Assembly (NCBI GenBank): GCA_021817625.1
Contig: JAKASY010000017.1
Span: 1 to 10,930 of the forward strand
DNA: 10,930 nt
Reading direction: 5' to 3'
From: Bacillota bacterium
Lineage (GTDB): Bacteria > Bacillota_E > JAJZYS01 > JAILZS01
Under the pieces are notes generated by a model that was not told the origin of the DNA, made no database searches, and worked only from the letters and a program-made list of their open reading frames with translations. This document shows positions 1 through 7,349 of the stretch, one piece after another. Position numbers and translations under genes: made by a program. Position 1 is the first letter of the stretch; each line of letters begins with the position of its first letter.

Positions 1-42
1 ATCTGAGGCCACAACGGGGCACCCCCGCCGCGTCGTTCGCAC
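1..42 (-). CDS. possible 5' end of a gene running off the left edge
   Basis: Downstream of the ctaB stop on the same strand, a GTG (42-40) is preceded by AGGAG (complement of 52-56) with a 9-nt spacer. It opens a reading frame, VRTTRRGCPVVASD, that stays open to the window edge. Only 14 codons are visible and none is diagnostic. The call rests on the SD spacing and on the habit of tight same-strand packing seen here. It could equally be chance. Confidence 0.2.
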   Translation of the reverse strand, partial: MRTTRRGCPVVASD

Positions 43-84
43 GAAGGGGCGCTCCTGTGGCGGCCGCCAGGCCGGAGGTTCTTG

Positions 85-1032
85 TCAGCGCACGATGAGG
101 TGCGGCACGTCGAGCACCATGGCCGCGAACACGATCGTCAGGTAGGCGAGCGAGAAGTGAAACGCCCGCTTCGCCCACGTGACGTCGGGCAGGCGCTCGA
201 AGAGCAGGCGCACGCTCAGCGCCACGAAGCCGAGGCCCAGGGCCAGCGCCACGGCCAGATAGGCGACGCCGACGACGCCGGTCAGGTAGAGCGTCGCCGA
301 CGCGGCCACAAGGAGCACGGCGTAGGCGAGCGACTGCCATTTCGTTGCGCGCTCGCCGCGCACCACCGGCATCATCGGGATGCGCGCCCGGCGGTAGTCC
401 TCCTGGCGGTAGAGCGCGAGCGCCCAGAAGTGCGGCGGTGTCCAGAGGAAGATGATGAGGAACATGAGCCACGCGGCCCACGACAGGTGGCCGGTCGCGG
501 CCGCCCAGCCCACCAGTGGCGGGAACGCGCCGGCGCCGCCGCCGATGACGATGTTCTGGGGCGTGCGGCGCTTGAGCCACAGAGTGTACACGCCCACGTA
601 GTACGCGTAGCCGAGAAACGATAGGAGCGCCGCCAGCCGCCCCGCCAAGAGGGCGAGCACGACGATCGACGCGGCCTGCCCGATCACGCCGGCCCAGAGC
701 GCGTCGGCCGGGCGCAGGACACCTGTCGGCAGCGGCCGCCGGCGGGTGCGCACCATCACGCGGTCGATGTCGCGGTCATACCACATGTTCACGGCGTTCG
801 CGCTGCCGCAGGAAAGGCCGAGGCCGAAGAGCGTCCAGAGCGTGCGCCCGAGCGGCGGCAGCCCGCCGTCGGCCACGATCATGGCGCAAAGAGCCGTGAC
901 GAGCAGAAGGGCGACGATGCGCGGCTTGGTCAGCGCGAGGTAGGCGCGCCCGAGCGTGCCCCAGTCCCGCACGTCAACGGACGCGGCCCGGGCCGCGTCT
1001 GCGTGCCGCCACGAAAGCTCCGGCTCCGACAC
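85..1032 (-). CDS. ctaB: protoheme IX farnesyltransferase (haem O synthase)
   Basis: This is an integral membrane prenyltransferase of the UbiA superfamily. It adds a farnesyl group to haem B to give haem O, the precursor of haem A for aa3-type cytochrome oxidases. The 315-residue length is normal. Family signatures are visible: YLALTKPRIVALLLVT at about 31-46; the Mg/prenyl-diphosphate motif N82-x3-D86-x3-D90 in NMWYDRDID, followed by RTRRRPLPTG; and a second conserved loop, EDYRRARIPMMPVVRGE, at about 210-226. The rest is a series of hydrophobic segments consistent with the usual multi-pass topology. I use the GTG at 1032; its SD is weak (G-runs at 1034-1037 and 1046-1050), so a start some 20 codons further in cannot be excluded. 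It lies 87 bp downstream of typA on the same strand and may be co-transcribed with it. No cox subunit genes are visible here. Confidence 0.93.
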   Translation of the reverse strand: MSEPELSWRHADAARAASVDVRDWGTLGRAYLALTKPRIVALLLVTALCAMIVADGGLPPLGRTLWTLFGLGLSCGSANAVNMWYDRDIDRVMVRTRRRPLPTGVLRPADALWAGVIGQAASIVVLALLAGRLAALLSFLGYAYYVGVYTLWLKRRTPQNIVIGGGAGAFPPLVGWAAATGHLSWAAWLMFLIIFLWTPPHFWALALYRQEDYRRARIPMMPVVRGERATKWQSLAYAVLLVAASATLYLTGVVGVAYLAVALALGLGFVALSVRLLFERLPDVTWAKRAFHFSLAYLTIVFAAMVLDVPHLIVR

Positions 1033-1119
1033 GCCCCGCTGCGCACCCCCGATCGTCCGTGGGTCTCCTCGTTCGCATCGTAACAGGTTGGCCCCCGAGC
1101 CGCCACCTCGTGTCCCGGG

Positions 1120-2940
1120 TCAGGCGCGCGCCGTCTTGGCCTGGCGCATGCGTCGGTGCGGGTCGAGCTCCGCCTTGCGCACGCGGATCGCCTTGGGCGT
1201 GACCTCCAGGAGCTCGTCGGGCGCGAGGAACTCGATCCCCTCCTCGAGCGTCAGCAGGTGGGCGGGCGTCAGCCGCATGGTCTGCTCCTGCGTGGACGAG
1301 CGCACGTTGGTCACGTGCCGCAGCTTGCAGACGTTCACGTCGATGTCCCCTGCCCGCACGTGCTCGCCCACCACCATGCCCAGGTAGACCGGCGTCTGGG
1401 GCACGACGAAGAACGTTCCGCGGTCCTCCAGGTTGTGCAGGGCATAGGTGCTGGCCTCGCCGTCCTCCGACGCCACAAGGCTCCCGCGCGTGCGTCCCGG
1501 GATCGGGCCGCGGTGTGGCGAGTAGCCGAGGAACAGGTGGTGCATCTGGGCGTAGCCCTGGCTGGCCGTGAGGAGCTCGCCGCGTAGGCCGATGAGGCCC
1601 CGGGCGGGGATCTCGAACACCAGGCGCTGCGAGCCCTGCGCCCCCTCGCGCATCTCCAGGAGCACGCCGCGGCGCGCGCCCACGCGCTCCATCACGGCCC
1701 CCACCTGTCCCTCGAGGCACTCGACCGTGAGCTCCTCCATCGGCTCCAGCAGGCTCCCATCCTCCGCGCGCCGGTAGATCGGCTCCGGCCGGGAGACGGC
1801 CATCTCGTAGCCCTCGCGCCGCATGGTCTCGATCAGGATCGCCAGGTGCAGCTCGCCGCGGCCGCTGACCAGGAACTGGTCGGGCGTCTCGCCCTCCTCC
1901 ACGCGCAGGGCGACGTTGCGCTCGGCCTCGCGCCCGAGGCGCTCCGCCAGGTGGCGGGAGGTGACGTAGGTGCCGTCGCGCCCGGCGAAGGGCGAGTCGT
2001 TCACGCGGAAGGTCATGCTGAGCGTCGGCTCGTCCACGCGGATGGCCGGCAGGGCGACGGGGTTCTCGGCGTCGGCCACCGTGGCGCCGATGTCCGCCTC
2101 GGCGAGGCCCGTCACCGCCACGATCTCGCCCGCCCGGGCGCGCTCCACGGCCCGGCGCTCGAGGCCCTCGTAGACGAGCACCTTGGCCACCCGGCCGCGC
2201 GCCACCGAGCCCGACGGCTCCACCACCGCGACGCCGTCGCCGGCGCCGATCGAGCCGCTCTGCACGCGGCCGATGGCCAGGCGTCCCTGGTAGGGATCGA
2301 CCTCGAACGAGGCGACAAGCATCTGCAGGGGACCGTCCGGGTCGACGTCGGGCGGCGGCACGGCCTCGACGATCGCGTCGAACAGCGGCTCGAGGCTCTC
2401 GCCCGGGTGGTCCGGGTCGATGCTGGCGAGCCCCGCCTTGGCGCGGGTGTACACCACGGGCGCCTCGAGGTCGGCCTCGTCGCCGCCCAGGTCGATGAGC
2501 AGGCTGAGGACCTCGTCCAGGACCTGGCGTGGACGGGCGTCGGCGCGGTCCGCCTTGTTGATCACGAGAATCGGCCGGAGGTGGCGCTCGAGGGCCTTGC
2601 GCAGCACATAGCGGGTTTGCGGCATGGGCCCCTCCGCCGCGTCCACGACGAGCAGCACGCCGTCCACGAGCGTCAGCGTGCGCTCGACCTCGCCGCCGAA
2701 GTCGGCGTGCCCGGGCGTGTCGACGATGTTGATGCGCACGCCGCGATAGGTCACGGCCGTGTTCTTCGCGAGGATCGTGATGCCGCGCTCGCGCTCGAGC
2801 GCGTTCGAGTCCAGCACGCGCTCCTCCACCCGCTGGTTGTCGCGGAACACGCCGCTCTGCCGGAACATGGCGTCGACGAGCGTCGTCTTGCCGTGGTCGA
2901 CGTGGGCGATGATCGCCACGTTGCGGATGTCGGGCTCCAA
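1120..2940 (-). CDS. typA: ribosome-associated translational GTPase TypA/BipA
   Basis: TypA is an EF-G/LepA-like GTPase that binds the 70S ribosome and supports ribosome assembly and stress or cold growth. From the chosen start it is 606 residues, the usual family size. The GTPase domain comes first: P-loop AHVDHGKTT (12-20), switch I region RERGITI (50-56), DTPGHADF (74-81) and NKAD (128-131). The EF-G-like domain II, a C-terminal alpha/beta domain ([19 protein letters not shown]) and the TypA-specific C-terminal domain ([15 protein letters not shown], then NVRSSTQEQ) follow. I start at TTG 2940 because it follows a perfect AAGGAGG with a 6-nt spacer and gives an N-terminus [19 protein letters not shown] that matches the family. 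The frame stays open upstream to 3075, but that would add about 45 unrelated residues across the promoter and the divergent gene's start. Confidence 0.95.
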   Translation of the reverse strand: MEPDIRNVAIIAHVDHGKTTLVDAMFRQSGVFRDNQRVEERVLDSNALERERGITILAKNTAVTYRGVRINIVDTPGHADFGGEVERTLTLVDGVLLVVDAAEGPMPQTRYVLRKALERHLRPILVINKADRADARPRQVLDEVLSLLIDLGGDEADLEAPVVYTRAKAGLASIDPDHPGESLEPLFDAIVEAVPPPDVDPDGPLQMLVASFEVDPYQGRLAIGRVQSGSIGAGDGVAVVEPSGSVARGRVAKVLVYEGLERRAVERARAGEIVAVTGLAEADIGATVADAENPVALPAIRVDEPTLSMTFRVNDSPFAGRDGTYVTSRHLAERLGREAERNVALRVEEGETPDQFLVSGRGELHLAILIETMRREGYEMAVSRPEPIYRRAEDGSLLEPMEELTVECLEGQVGAVMERVGARRGVLLEMREGAQGSQRLVFEIPARGLIGLRGELLTASQGYAQMHHLFLGYSPHRGPIPGRTRGSLVASEDGEASTYALHNLEDRGTFFVVPQTPVYLGMVVGEHVRAGDIDVNVCKLRHVTNVRSSTQEQTMRLTPAHLLTLEEGIEFLAPDELLEVTPKAIRVRKAELDPHRRMRQAKTARA

Positions 2941-2946
2941 GGGTCG

Positions 2947-2953
2947 CCTCCTT
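2947..2953 (-). promoter_or_regulatory. strong ribosome binding site deciding the typA TTG start
   Basis: The complement of 2947-2953 reads AAGGAGG, a full match to the anti-SD complement. Six bases separate it from TTG at 2940. No other start in the frame has comparable support, so the site fixes the typA start despite the rare initiation codon. Confidence 0.8.
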
Positions 2954-2978
2954 ACCGTACCGTGTCGCGCCGTTTCTG

Positions 2979-3007
2979 TTGCCGTCGCGCGGGGAGCAGG
3001 TATCATA
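2979..3007. promoter_or_regulatory. divergent promoter region of typA and the hydrolase
   Basis: The plus strand has TTGCCG (2979-2984), 16 bases, then TATCAT (3001-3006), a plausible sigma70-type promoter. A transcript from it would start near 3013-3014, which is the hydrolase ATG. The same bases read on the minus strand give TATGAT (3007-3002), a near-consensus -10 for typA with a leader of about 55 nt; its -35 is weak. TATCATA is almost its own reverse complement, so one AT-rich island may serve both directions. This is sequence inspection only. Confidence 0.45.
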
Positions 3008-3013
3008 GGGGCC

Positions 3014-3865
3014 ATGGAAATGGACGCCACCCTCCTAAGGAGCCCGGGCGGCAACGCGATCTTCGTCCGCTGCATCGTGCCCGACGCGCCGTGGGCCTCG
3101 CTGGTTCTCCTGCACGGCTCGATGGTCCACTCCGAATACTACCTGCCGATGGCCCTCGCCTTGGCGGAGGCGGGCGTCGCCACCTTCCTGCCGGACCTCC
3201 GGGGCCACGGCCGCAGCGACGGCCTGCGCGCGCACGTGGCCGAGTTCGAGCACCACGTCGAGGATGCCCGCAGCGTCCTCGCGCACGTGCGCCAGGCCCT
3301 GGACGTGCCCGCCCACCTGGGCGGCGAGTCCTACGGCGGCCTGATCGCGTTCCTCGCCGCCGCCGGCGCCGGACCCGACGAGGCGCCCGCGCGCCTCGTC
3401 CTGGCCGCCCCGGCGTTCGCCCTGCGCGCCCAGGTGCCGGCCCGCCTGCGCACCGGCCTGCGCGTGGTCGCCCAAGCCGTGCCGGCCCTGCGCCTGCCCC
3501 TCTACATGCACCTGACGGGCGTGTCGCGACGGGCCGATCTGGACCGCCTGGCCGCGCGCGACCCGCTCCTCAACCGACAGTATACAATTGGCTTCTTCTG
3601 CGAGCTGCTCCGGGCGCAGGAGACCGCCCGGCTGGTCGCCCCGCAGGTGCGCGTGCCGTGCCTCGCCCTCTTGGGCGGCGACGACCGGGTCACGGACAAC
3701 GAGGTGTCGCGCGCCGTGATGGGCGCGCTGCCCTACGGCCGCGTCCGCCTCTACCCCGAGTTCATGCACGCCGTCCTGGCCGAGGACATTCCCGCCGTGA
3801 GCCGCGACATCGTCGCGTTCCTGGCTGCGGATGAACGTCAGCGCCTGGCCGCGAGCGCGCCCTAA
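3014..3865 (+). CDS. alpha/beta hydrolase, monoacylglycerol-lipase-like
   Basis: This is a 283-residue serine hydrolase of the alpha/beta fold. Expected elements occur in order: oxyanion-side [14 protein letters not shown] (30-43), [12 protein letters not shown] (59-70), the nucleophile elbow G104-E-S106-Y-G108, an acidic residue in LLGGDDRV (probably D224) and H252 in PEFMHAVL, making a Ser106-Asp224-His252 triad. A cap region lies between about 135 and 205. RGHGRSDG and the overall layout resemble monoacylglycerol lipase/lysophospholipase (Hydrolase_4) proteins, but the substrate cannot be read from sequence. No signal peptide or membrane segment is evident, so it is probably cytoplasmic. 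The ATG at 3014 is chosen because it begins the homologous region; it lacks a well-spaced SD and sits about 7 bases after a -10-like TATCAT, so the mRNA may be leaderless. An ATG at 3020 is an alternative. The gene is divergent from typA. Confidence 0.85.
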   Translation: MEMDATLLRSPGGNAIFVRCIVPDAPWASLVLLHGSMVHSEYYLPMALALAEAGVATFLPDLRGHGRSDGLRAHVAEFEHHVEDARSVLAHVRQALDVPAHLGGESYGGLIAFLAAAGAGPDEAPARLVLAAPAFALRAQVPARLRTGLRVVAQAVPALRLPLYMHLTGVSRRADLDRLAARDPLLNRQYTIGFFCELLRAQETARLVAPQVRVPCLALLGGDDRVTDNEVSRAVMGALPYGRVRLYPEFMHAVLAEDIPAVSRDIVAFLAADERQRLAASAP

Positions 3866-3873
3866 AGACTCCG

Positions 3874-3887
3874 GCCTCCGCCGAGGC
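3874..3887 (+). terminator. weak hairpin after the hydrolase gene
   Basis: GCCTC-CGCC-GAGGC forms a 5-bp GC stem with a 4-nt loop, starting 8 bases after the hydrolase stop. There is no T-tract, so it is at best a weak or Rho-assisted terminator. Confidence 0.25.
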
Positions 3888-3898
3888 GGCCCCGACGG

Positions 3899-4159
3899 CG
3901 CGGCACGCAGGTGAGAGAACTTGGACTCGATGCGCCGCGCCAGGTCCGGCCCGTGGCGAGGGCAGCCGCGGATGACGTCGGTCAGCGCCTCGGCCGAGCC
4001 ACCCGCACTGCCGGCGAGGACGAGGACCAGGGGCTCTGGGCGGCCCACGTCGCACACGCCGGCCAGCGGCTCGTACGGGCCCCACTCGACCGGCACACCT
4101 GTGTGGATCTCGTCGATGCACACGAAGCGTGGGCGGTCCGGCTTGGTGCGGCTCTTGAG
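3899..4159 (-). pseudogene. relic of an ATPase-like protein gene (internal fragment)
   Basis: An 87-codon minus-strand stretch looks like a real protein interior. It has a hydrophobic strand ending in a Walker-B-like acidic pair, RFVCIDEIHTG (DE codons at 4114-4109); then PVEWGPYEPL; a second hydrophobic strand into a Gly/Ser-rich turn, LVLVLAGSAGGS; and an amphipathic helix, EALTDVIRGCP. Codon third positions are strongly G/C, as in the neighbouring genes. No P-loop precedes it. The frame upstream becomes Arg/Pro-rich low-quality sequence, and downstream it runs without a stop into sequence antisense to the hydrolase. The best reading is a decayed internal fragment of an AAA/STAND-type or related ATPase. 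An ATG at 4303 with GAAGGG eight bases upstream is in the same frame, so a short expressed ORF is not excluded. The family is not identified. Confidence 0.45.
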
Positions 4160-4353
4160 CGCGCATGGACGCGGCTGCGTTCGCCTATTTCGGCGATTGT
4201 CACGCGCGCATCGCTTGACAGTTGGCGACCGGCGAGGCAGTCGGCTTCGACACGTGGGGGCCACGCCTCGCGCGCCGCCGTGGCCGTAAGGGCCCCAGCC
4301 CATGTCGGAGACCCTTCGGGCAAGCACCCGGCGCCTCACCCGGCCCGGCGCCC
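4160..4353. other. non-coding or decayed gap downstream of murD
   Basis: Together with the relic at 3899-4159 this makes a 488-bp space between murD and the hydrolase gene. I see no intact gene, tRNA or terminator with a T-tract. Two small inverted repeats are present: GGCCACG/CGTGGCC (4259-4265 and 4279-4285, 13-nt loop) and TCGCC/GGCGA (4181-4185 and 4192-4196, 6-nt loop). Either could lie in the 3' end of the murD transcript. It is more AT-rich around 4181-4220 than its neighbours. Confidence 0.4.
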
Positions 4354-5775
4354 TTACCTCAGCCCCGGCTGCGGCCTGAACGACCCGCCCTCGCCCCTGG
4401 CCAGGCGCGCAAAGGCGTCCCCTCGGGCCGCGTAGTTGGGGAACTGGTCGAACGACGCCGACGCGGGCGCGAGCAGCACGGTCTCGCCGGGCCGCGCCAG
4501 GGCGCGCGCCAGGCGGACGGCCTCGGTCAAGTCGGCGCACGCTCGCGCCGCGGGCCCGCCGGCCGCGCGGGAGGCGGCGGCGATCGCCGGGCCGGTCGGA
4601 CCCATCGTCAGGAGAACCCGCACCCGTGCGCGCAGGTACGGGCCGAGGACGGCGTAGCCGACGCCCTTGTCGCTCCCGCCCGCGATCAGGACGATGCCGC
4701 CAGAGACCGCCTCCAAGGCGGCGATCGTGCGGTCCGGCGCGGTGGCGATGGAGTCGTCCACGTAGCGCACGCCGCCCTCCTCGTGCACGAGCTGGAGGCG
4801 GTGGGCGACGCCGGTGAAGGCACGCACCGCCTCGCCCGCCGCCTCGGGCGGCGCGCCCGCGAGCATCGCCAGGAGGACGGCGGCGAGGACGTTCTCCAGG
4901 TTGTGCCGGCCGGGCAGCGCCACCGCGTCGACCGGCACGACGCGCCGCTCGCGCGCGCCGTCGCGCCAGACGATGAAGCCGTCGGCCACGGTCGTCCCCT
5001 CGGACAAGGCGCGGCCGCCGAGCACGGCTCCGACCCCGAACCTCGGTCGCGCCCGCGCCCGCCCCGCCCCGTCCGCCCCGGCCACCGGGTGATCGGCCGC
5101 GGTCACGGCCACGTCCCCGCTCCCCTGGTGGGCGAGCACGTTCAGCTTGGCCCGGCGGTACTCGTCCATCGTGGGGTGGACGTCCAGGTGGTTGGGCGCG
5201 AGGTTCAGGAGGACGCCGACGCGCGGGCTCAGGTGGCACAGGTCAAGCTGGAAGCTCGACAGCTCCAGCACAAGCCACGGCGGCGCCGGGTCGAGCGCCA
5301 GGGCTTCGATCGCGGGCCTGCCGATGTTGCCGCCGACGAACGCGCCCACGCCAGCGCGCTCGAGGATGTGGCCAACGAGGGTGGTCGTCGTCGTCTTGCC
5401 GGCCGAGCCCGTGATGCCGACCACCGGCGCCGCGGCCGAGGCCAGCACGTAGGGAATCTCGCCCGTGAGCTCGGTGCCATCCGCGCGCGCCGCGACCAGG
5501 GCGGGATGGTCCTTGCGCATGCCGGGCGTGACGAACGCGGTGGCGAAGGCCCCCAGCCCGGCGAGCGCCGCCTCTCCCAGGCGGATCTCAAGCCCCTCGC
5601 GGGCGAGCGGCTCGAGGTCGGGCGGAAGCGCGCCGTCGGGGAGCGGCGCGCGGCTGTCGAAGGCCACCGGGGTAACACCCAGGCCCAGGAGGTGGCGGGC
5701 CACGGCGCGCCCGCTCACGCCCAGGCCCACGATCGCCACCGGCACGAGCGGGCGCCGGCCGGCGGCGAGGGTCAC
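4354..5775 (-). CDS. murD: UDP-N-acetylmuramoyl-L-alanine--glutamate ligase
   Basis: This is a cytoplasmic Mur ligase that uses ATP to add glutamate, normally D-Glu, to UDP-MurNAc-L-Ala in peptidoglycan precursor synthesis. At 473 residues it is slightly longer than usual. The N-terminal Rossmann domain carries VAIVGLGVSGRAVA (13-26). The central ATPase domain has the P-loop GITGSAGKTTTT (120-131), ELSSFQLD (171-178), NHLDVHPTMDEYRRAK (195-210, including the lysine normally carbamylated) and HNLENVLAA (291-299). The C-terminal domain has YVDDSIATAP (338-347), GGSDKG and APASASFDQFPNYAARGDAF. Most MurD enzymes have SKAT where this has SIAT (Ile343). The GTG start at 5775 overlaps the aminotransferase stop as GTGA, suggesting translational coupling; a start further in would cut the Rossmann strand. 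It is the last gene of its operon and lies outside any mur/fts cluster visible here. Confidence 0.92.
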   Translation of the reverse strand: MTLAAGRRPLVPVAIVGLGVSGRAVARHLLGLGVTPVAFDSRAPLPDGALPPDLEPLAREGLEIRLGEAALAGLGAFATAFVTPGMRKDHPALVAARADGTELTGEIPYVLASAAAPVVGITGSAGKTTTTTLVGHILERAGVGAFVGGNIGRPAIEALALDPAPPWLVLELSSFQLDLCHLSPRVGVLLNLAPNHLDVHPTMDEYRRAKLNVLAHQGSGDVAVTAADHPVAGADGAGRARARPRFGVGAVLGGRALSEGTTVADGFIVWRDGARERRVVPVDAVALPGRHNLENVLAAVLLAMLAGAPPEAAGEAVRAFTGVAHRLQLVHEEGGVRYVDDSIATAPDRTIAALEAVSGGIVLIAGGSDKGVGYAVLGPYLRARVRVLLTMGPTGPAIAAASRAAGGPAARACADLTEAVRLARALARPGETVLLAPASASFDQFPNYAARGDAFARLARGEGGSFRPQPGLR

Positions 5776-7349
5776 GAAGCGCTGGCGCCCCCCGCGGCGG
5801 CCGCCGGGGCCCGGGCGATCACCTCGGCCAGTCGGCCCAGCGCTTCGTCGAGAACCTCCTGCGGGTTCGCGAAGGACATGCGCAGGTAGCCGGGCACGCC
5901 GAACGCCTCGCCGGGCACGCACGCGATGCGTGCCTCCTCCAGCAGGCGGGCGGCCACCTGCGCGGAGCTGAAGCACGGCACGCCGCCGACCTCGCGGCCA
6001 ATCAGGGGCGCCGCCGAGCACCAGGCGTAGAACGCCCCGCCCGGCACCTGCGTCGTCATGCCCCGCGCGTTCAGGCCGGCGACGAAACGGTCGCGCCGCT
6101 CCTCGTACACCCGCCGCATGGCCTCGATGCTGCCGCCGTCGTCGCGCAGGGCGGCCTCCGCCGCCAGCTGGCTGGGCGAGGCGGCGGACGACGTGATCTG
6201 GCTCTGCATGCGGGCGCACGCCTCGACCACGTCCGCGGGCGCGATCGCCCAGCCCACGCGGAAGCCGGTCATGGCGAACTTCTTCGACGCGCCGTCGACC
6301 ACCACCACGCGCCGCCCGTCCAGGCCCGCGGCGCGCGCCACGGCGCGCGCGCTCGGCGACGTGCGCCCGTCGTAGGTGAGGACGCCGTAGATCTCGTCGC
6401 TCACCAGCCATAGGTCGTGGCGCTCGCACAGGGCGAGGATGCGCCGAAGCTCCGGCTCGTCGATCACGGCCCCGGTCGGGTTGTTCGGGCTGTTCAGGAC
6501 TATGCCCCGCACCTCGGGCCCGAGCGCGGCCTCGACCGCGTCGGCCGTGAGGCGCCAGCCGTCGGCCTCCTGCGTGGGCACGACGACCGGGCGCGCGCCC
6601 GCCATGGTGAGCTGGTCGGGGTAGGACACCCAGTAGGGCGACGGCACGAGCACGGCGTCGCCCGGGTCGAACAGGACGTGAAACAGGCTGTAGAGCACCT
6701 GCTTGGCGCCGACGCCGACCAGAACCATGTCCGGGCTCGTGGTCACGCCGTGGTCGCGCTCGGCCGCCGCCGCCACGCCCCGTCGCAGCTCCGGGCGGCC
6801 GGCCGGCGGCGCGTACTTCGTCGCGCTGGCGAGGTACTCGCGCGCGGCGGCGAGAGCGCCCGCGGGTGGCGGTAGGTCGGGCTCGCCCACGGCGAGGTTC
6901 AGGACCTTCTCGCCCGCGGCGATCATCGCCTTGGCGCGGGCGTCGAGGGCGACGGTGGGCGAGCCGGGGATGCCGGCGGCGCGGGCGGCGAGGCGCGGTG
7001 AGCGGGCCAGGGTGTCCGAGGGGGCGGATTCGCTCGGCATCTCGGGGGCCACCTCCGATCGCGGATTGGGGCAGGATCCTGGGGGCGCACAGGCCAGCTG
7101 GCCGAGCAGGGCGCGCACCTCGTCCCGGCCGAACGGCGCCGTCAAACGGACGGTGCCGGCGGCGTCGGCGACGACCGGGATCTCGATGAGGAAGCGCCGG
7201 AGCAGCGCGGGGTCGTGGTCGATGTCCGCGCGCGAGAGGCGCAGCGCGACGCCCAGGGCGCCGGCCTCGGACACGAGCAGGCGCTCGGCCTCGTCGCACA
7301 GATGGCAGCCCGGTCGGCGGTAGAGGGTGAGCGCGATGATGGCGCTCAC
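5772..7349 (-). CDS. glutaredoxin-like domain fused in frame to a class I aminotransferase
   Basis: One open frame of 525 residues carries two domains. Residues 1-103 are a glutaredoxin-like fold (described separately). Residues 104-525 are an aspartate/aromatic-type class I PLP aminotransferase, which transfers an amino group between an amino acid and a 2-oxo acid. Numbered from its own Met104, the aminotransferase shows NLAVGEPDLP (48-57), KYAPPAGRPELR (75-86), SPYWVSY, NSPNNPTG (183-190), SDEIY (214-218), the PLP-lysine motif GASKKFAMTGFRVGW (Lys253) and the substrate-arginine motif YLRMSFANP near the end. Without the extension it is 422 residues, near family size. An ATG at 7040 with GGAGGT 10 bases upstream could start the aminotransferase alone, so both products are possible. 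The GTG at 7349 overlaps the transporter stop (GTGA). The stop at 5772 overlaps the murD GTG. Substrate is unknown; aspartate is the default guess. Confidence 0.8.
   Translation of the reverse strand: MSAIIALTLYRRPGCHLCDEAERLLVSEAGALGVALRLSRADIDHDPALLRRFLIEIPVVADAAGTVRLTAPFGRDEVRALLGQLACAPPGSCPNPRSEVAPEMPSESAPSDTLARSPRLAARAAGIPGSPTVALDARAKAMIAAGEKVLNLAVGEPDLPPPAGALAAAREYLASATKYAPPAGRPELRRGVAAAAERDHGVTTSPDMVLVGVGAKQVLYSLFHVLFDPGDAVLVPSPYWVSYPDQLTMAGARPVVVPTQEADGWRLTADAVEAALGPEVRGIVLNSPNNPTGAVIDEPELRRILALCERHDLWLVSDEIYGVLTYDGRTSPSARAVARAAGLDGRRVVVVDGASKKFAMTGFRVGWAIAPADVVEACARMQSQITSSAASPSQLAAEAALRDDGGSIEAMRRVYEERRDRFVAGLNARGMTTQVPGGAFYAWCSAAPLIGREVGGVPCFSSAQVAARLLEEARIACVPGEAFGVPGYLRMSFANPQEVLDEALGRLAEVIARAPAAAAGGASAS
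7041..7349 (-). other. glutaredoxin-like (DUF836-type) domain lacking its own stop
   Basis: This 103-codon segment reads ALTLYRRPGCHLCDEAERLL at residues 6-25, with a CxxC (C15-H-L-C18) at the start of the first helix. A cis-proline-type strand IPVV (57-60) and VRLTAPFGRDEVRALL at the end follow. That is the pattern of small glutaredoxin/thioredoxin-fold proteins of the Glrx-like (DUF836) group, normally free-standing at 75-100 residues. Here the last helix is followed by a short Cys/Pro-rich linker, LACAPPGSCPNPRSEVAPE, and continues directly into the aminotransferase with no stop codon. The role is probably thiol-disulfide exchange (inference). Confidence 0.75.
7051..7056 (-). promoter_or_regulatory. 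internal ribosome binding site ahead of the aminotransferase ATG
   Basis: The complement of 7051-7056 is GGAGGT, 10 bases before ATG 7040. It sits inside the open frame that links the glutaredoxin-like and aminotransferase domains, so the aminotransferase could also be made on its own. Confidence 0.5.

Noticed and set aside
58..69. 12-bp palindrome TGGCGGCCGCCA after ctaB
   Set aside because: No loop, no T-tract, and GC-only palindromes of this size are expected at this base composition.
3..98. Open plus-strand frame entering from the left edge
   Set aside because: Short, without recognisable motif, and overlapping the ctaB 3' end; consistent with chance.
2941..3075. N-terminal extension of typA by about 45 residues
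   Set aside because: It would cross the promoter and the divergent hydrolase start; the TTG at 2940 has a perfect SD and yields the family's usual N-terminus.
3579..3591. AT-rich patch inside the hydrolase gene resembling a -10 on either strand
   Set aside because: It encodes ordinary residues in the cap-domain region, has no -35 partner and leads to no gene start.
1846..3834. Long plus-strand open frame antisense to typA
   Set aside because: It is His/Arg/Gly-rich with no domain signature and is the complement of conserved typA codons; a GC-rich shadow.
4214..4242. Perfect TTGACA on the plus strand
   Set aside because: No -10-like sequence occurs 16-19 bases downstream and no plus-strand gene follows.
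4222..5889. Long plus-strand open frame antisense to murD
   Set aside because: Arg/Gly/Ala-rich low-quality protein opposite well-conserved murD motifs.
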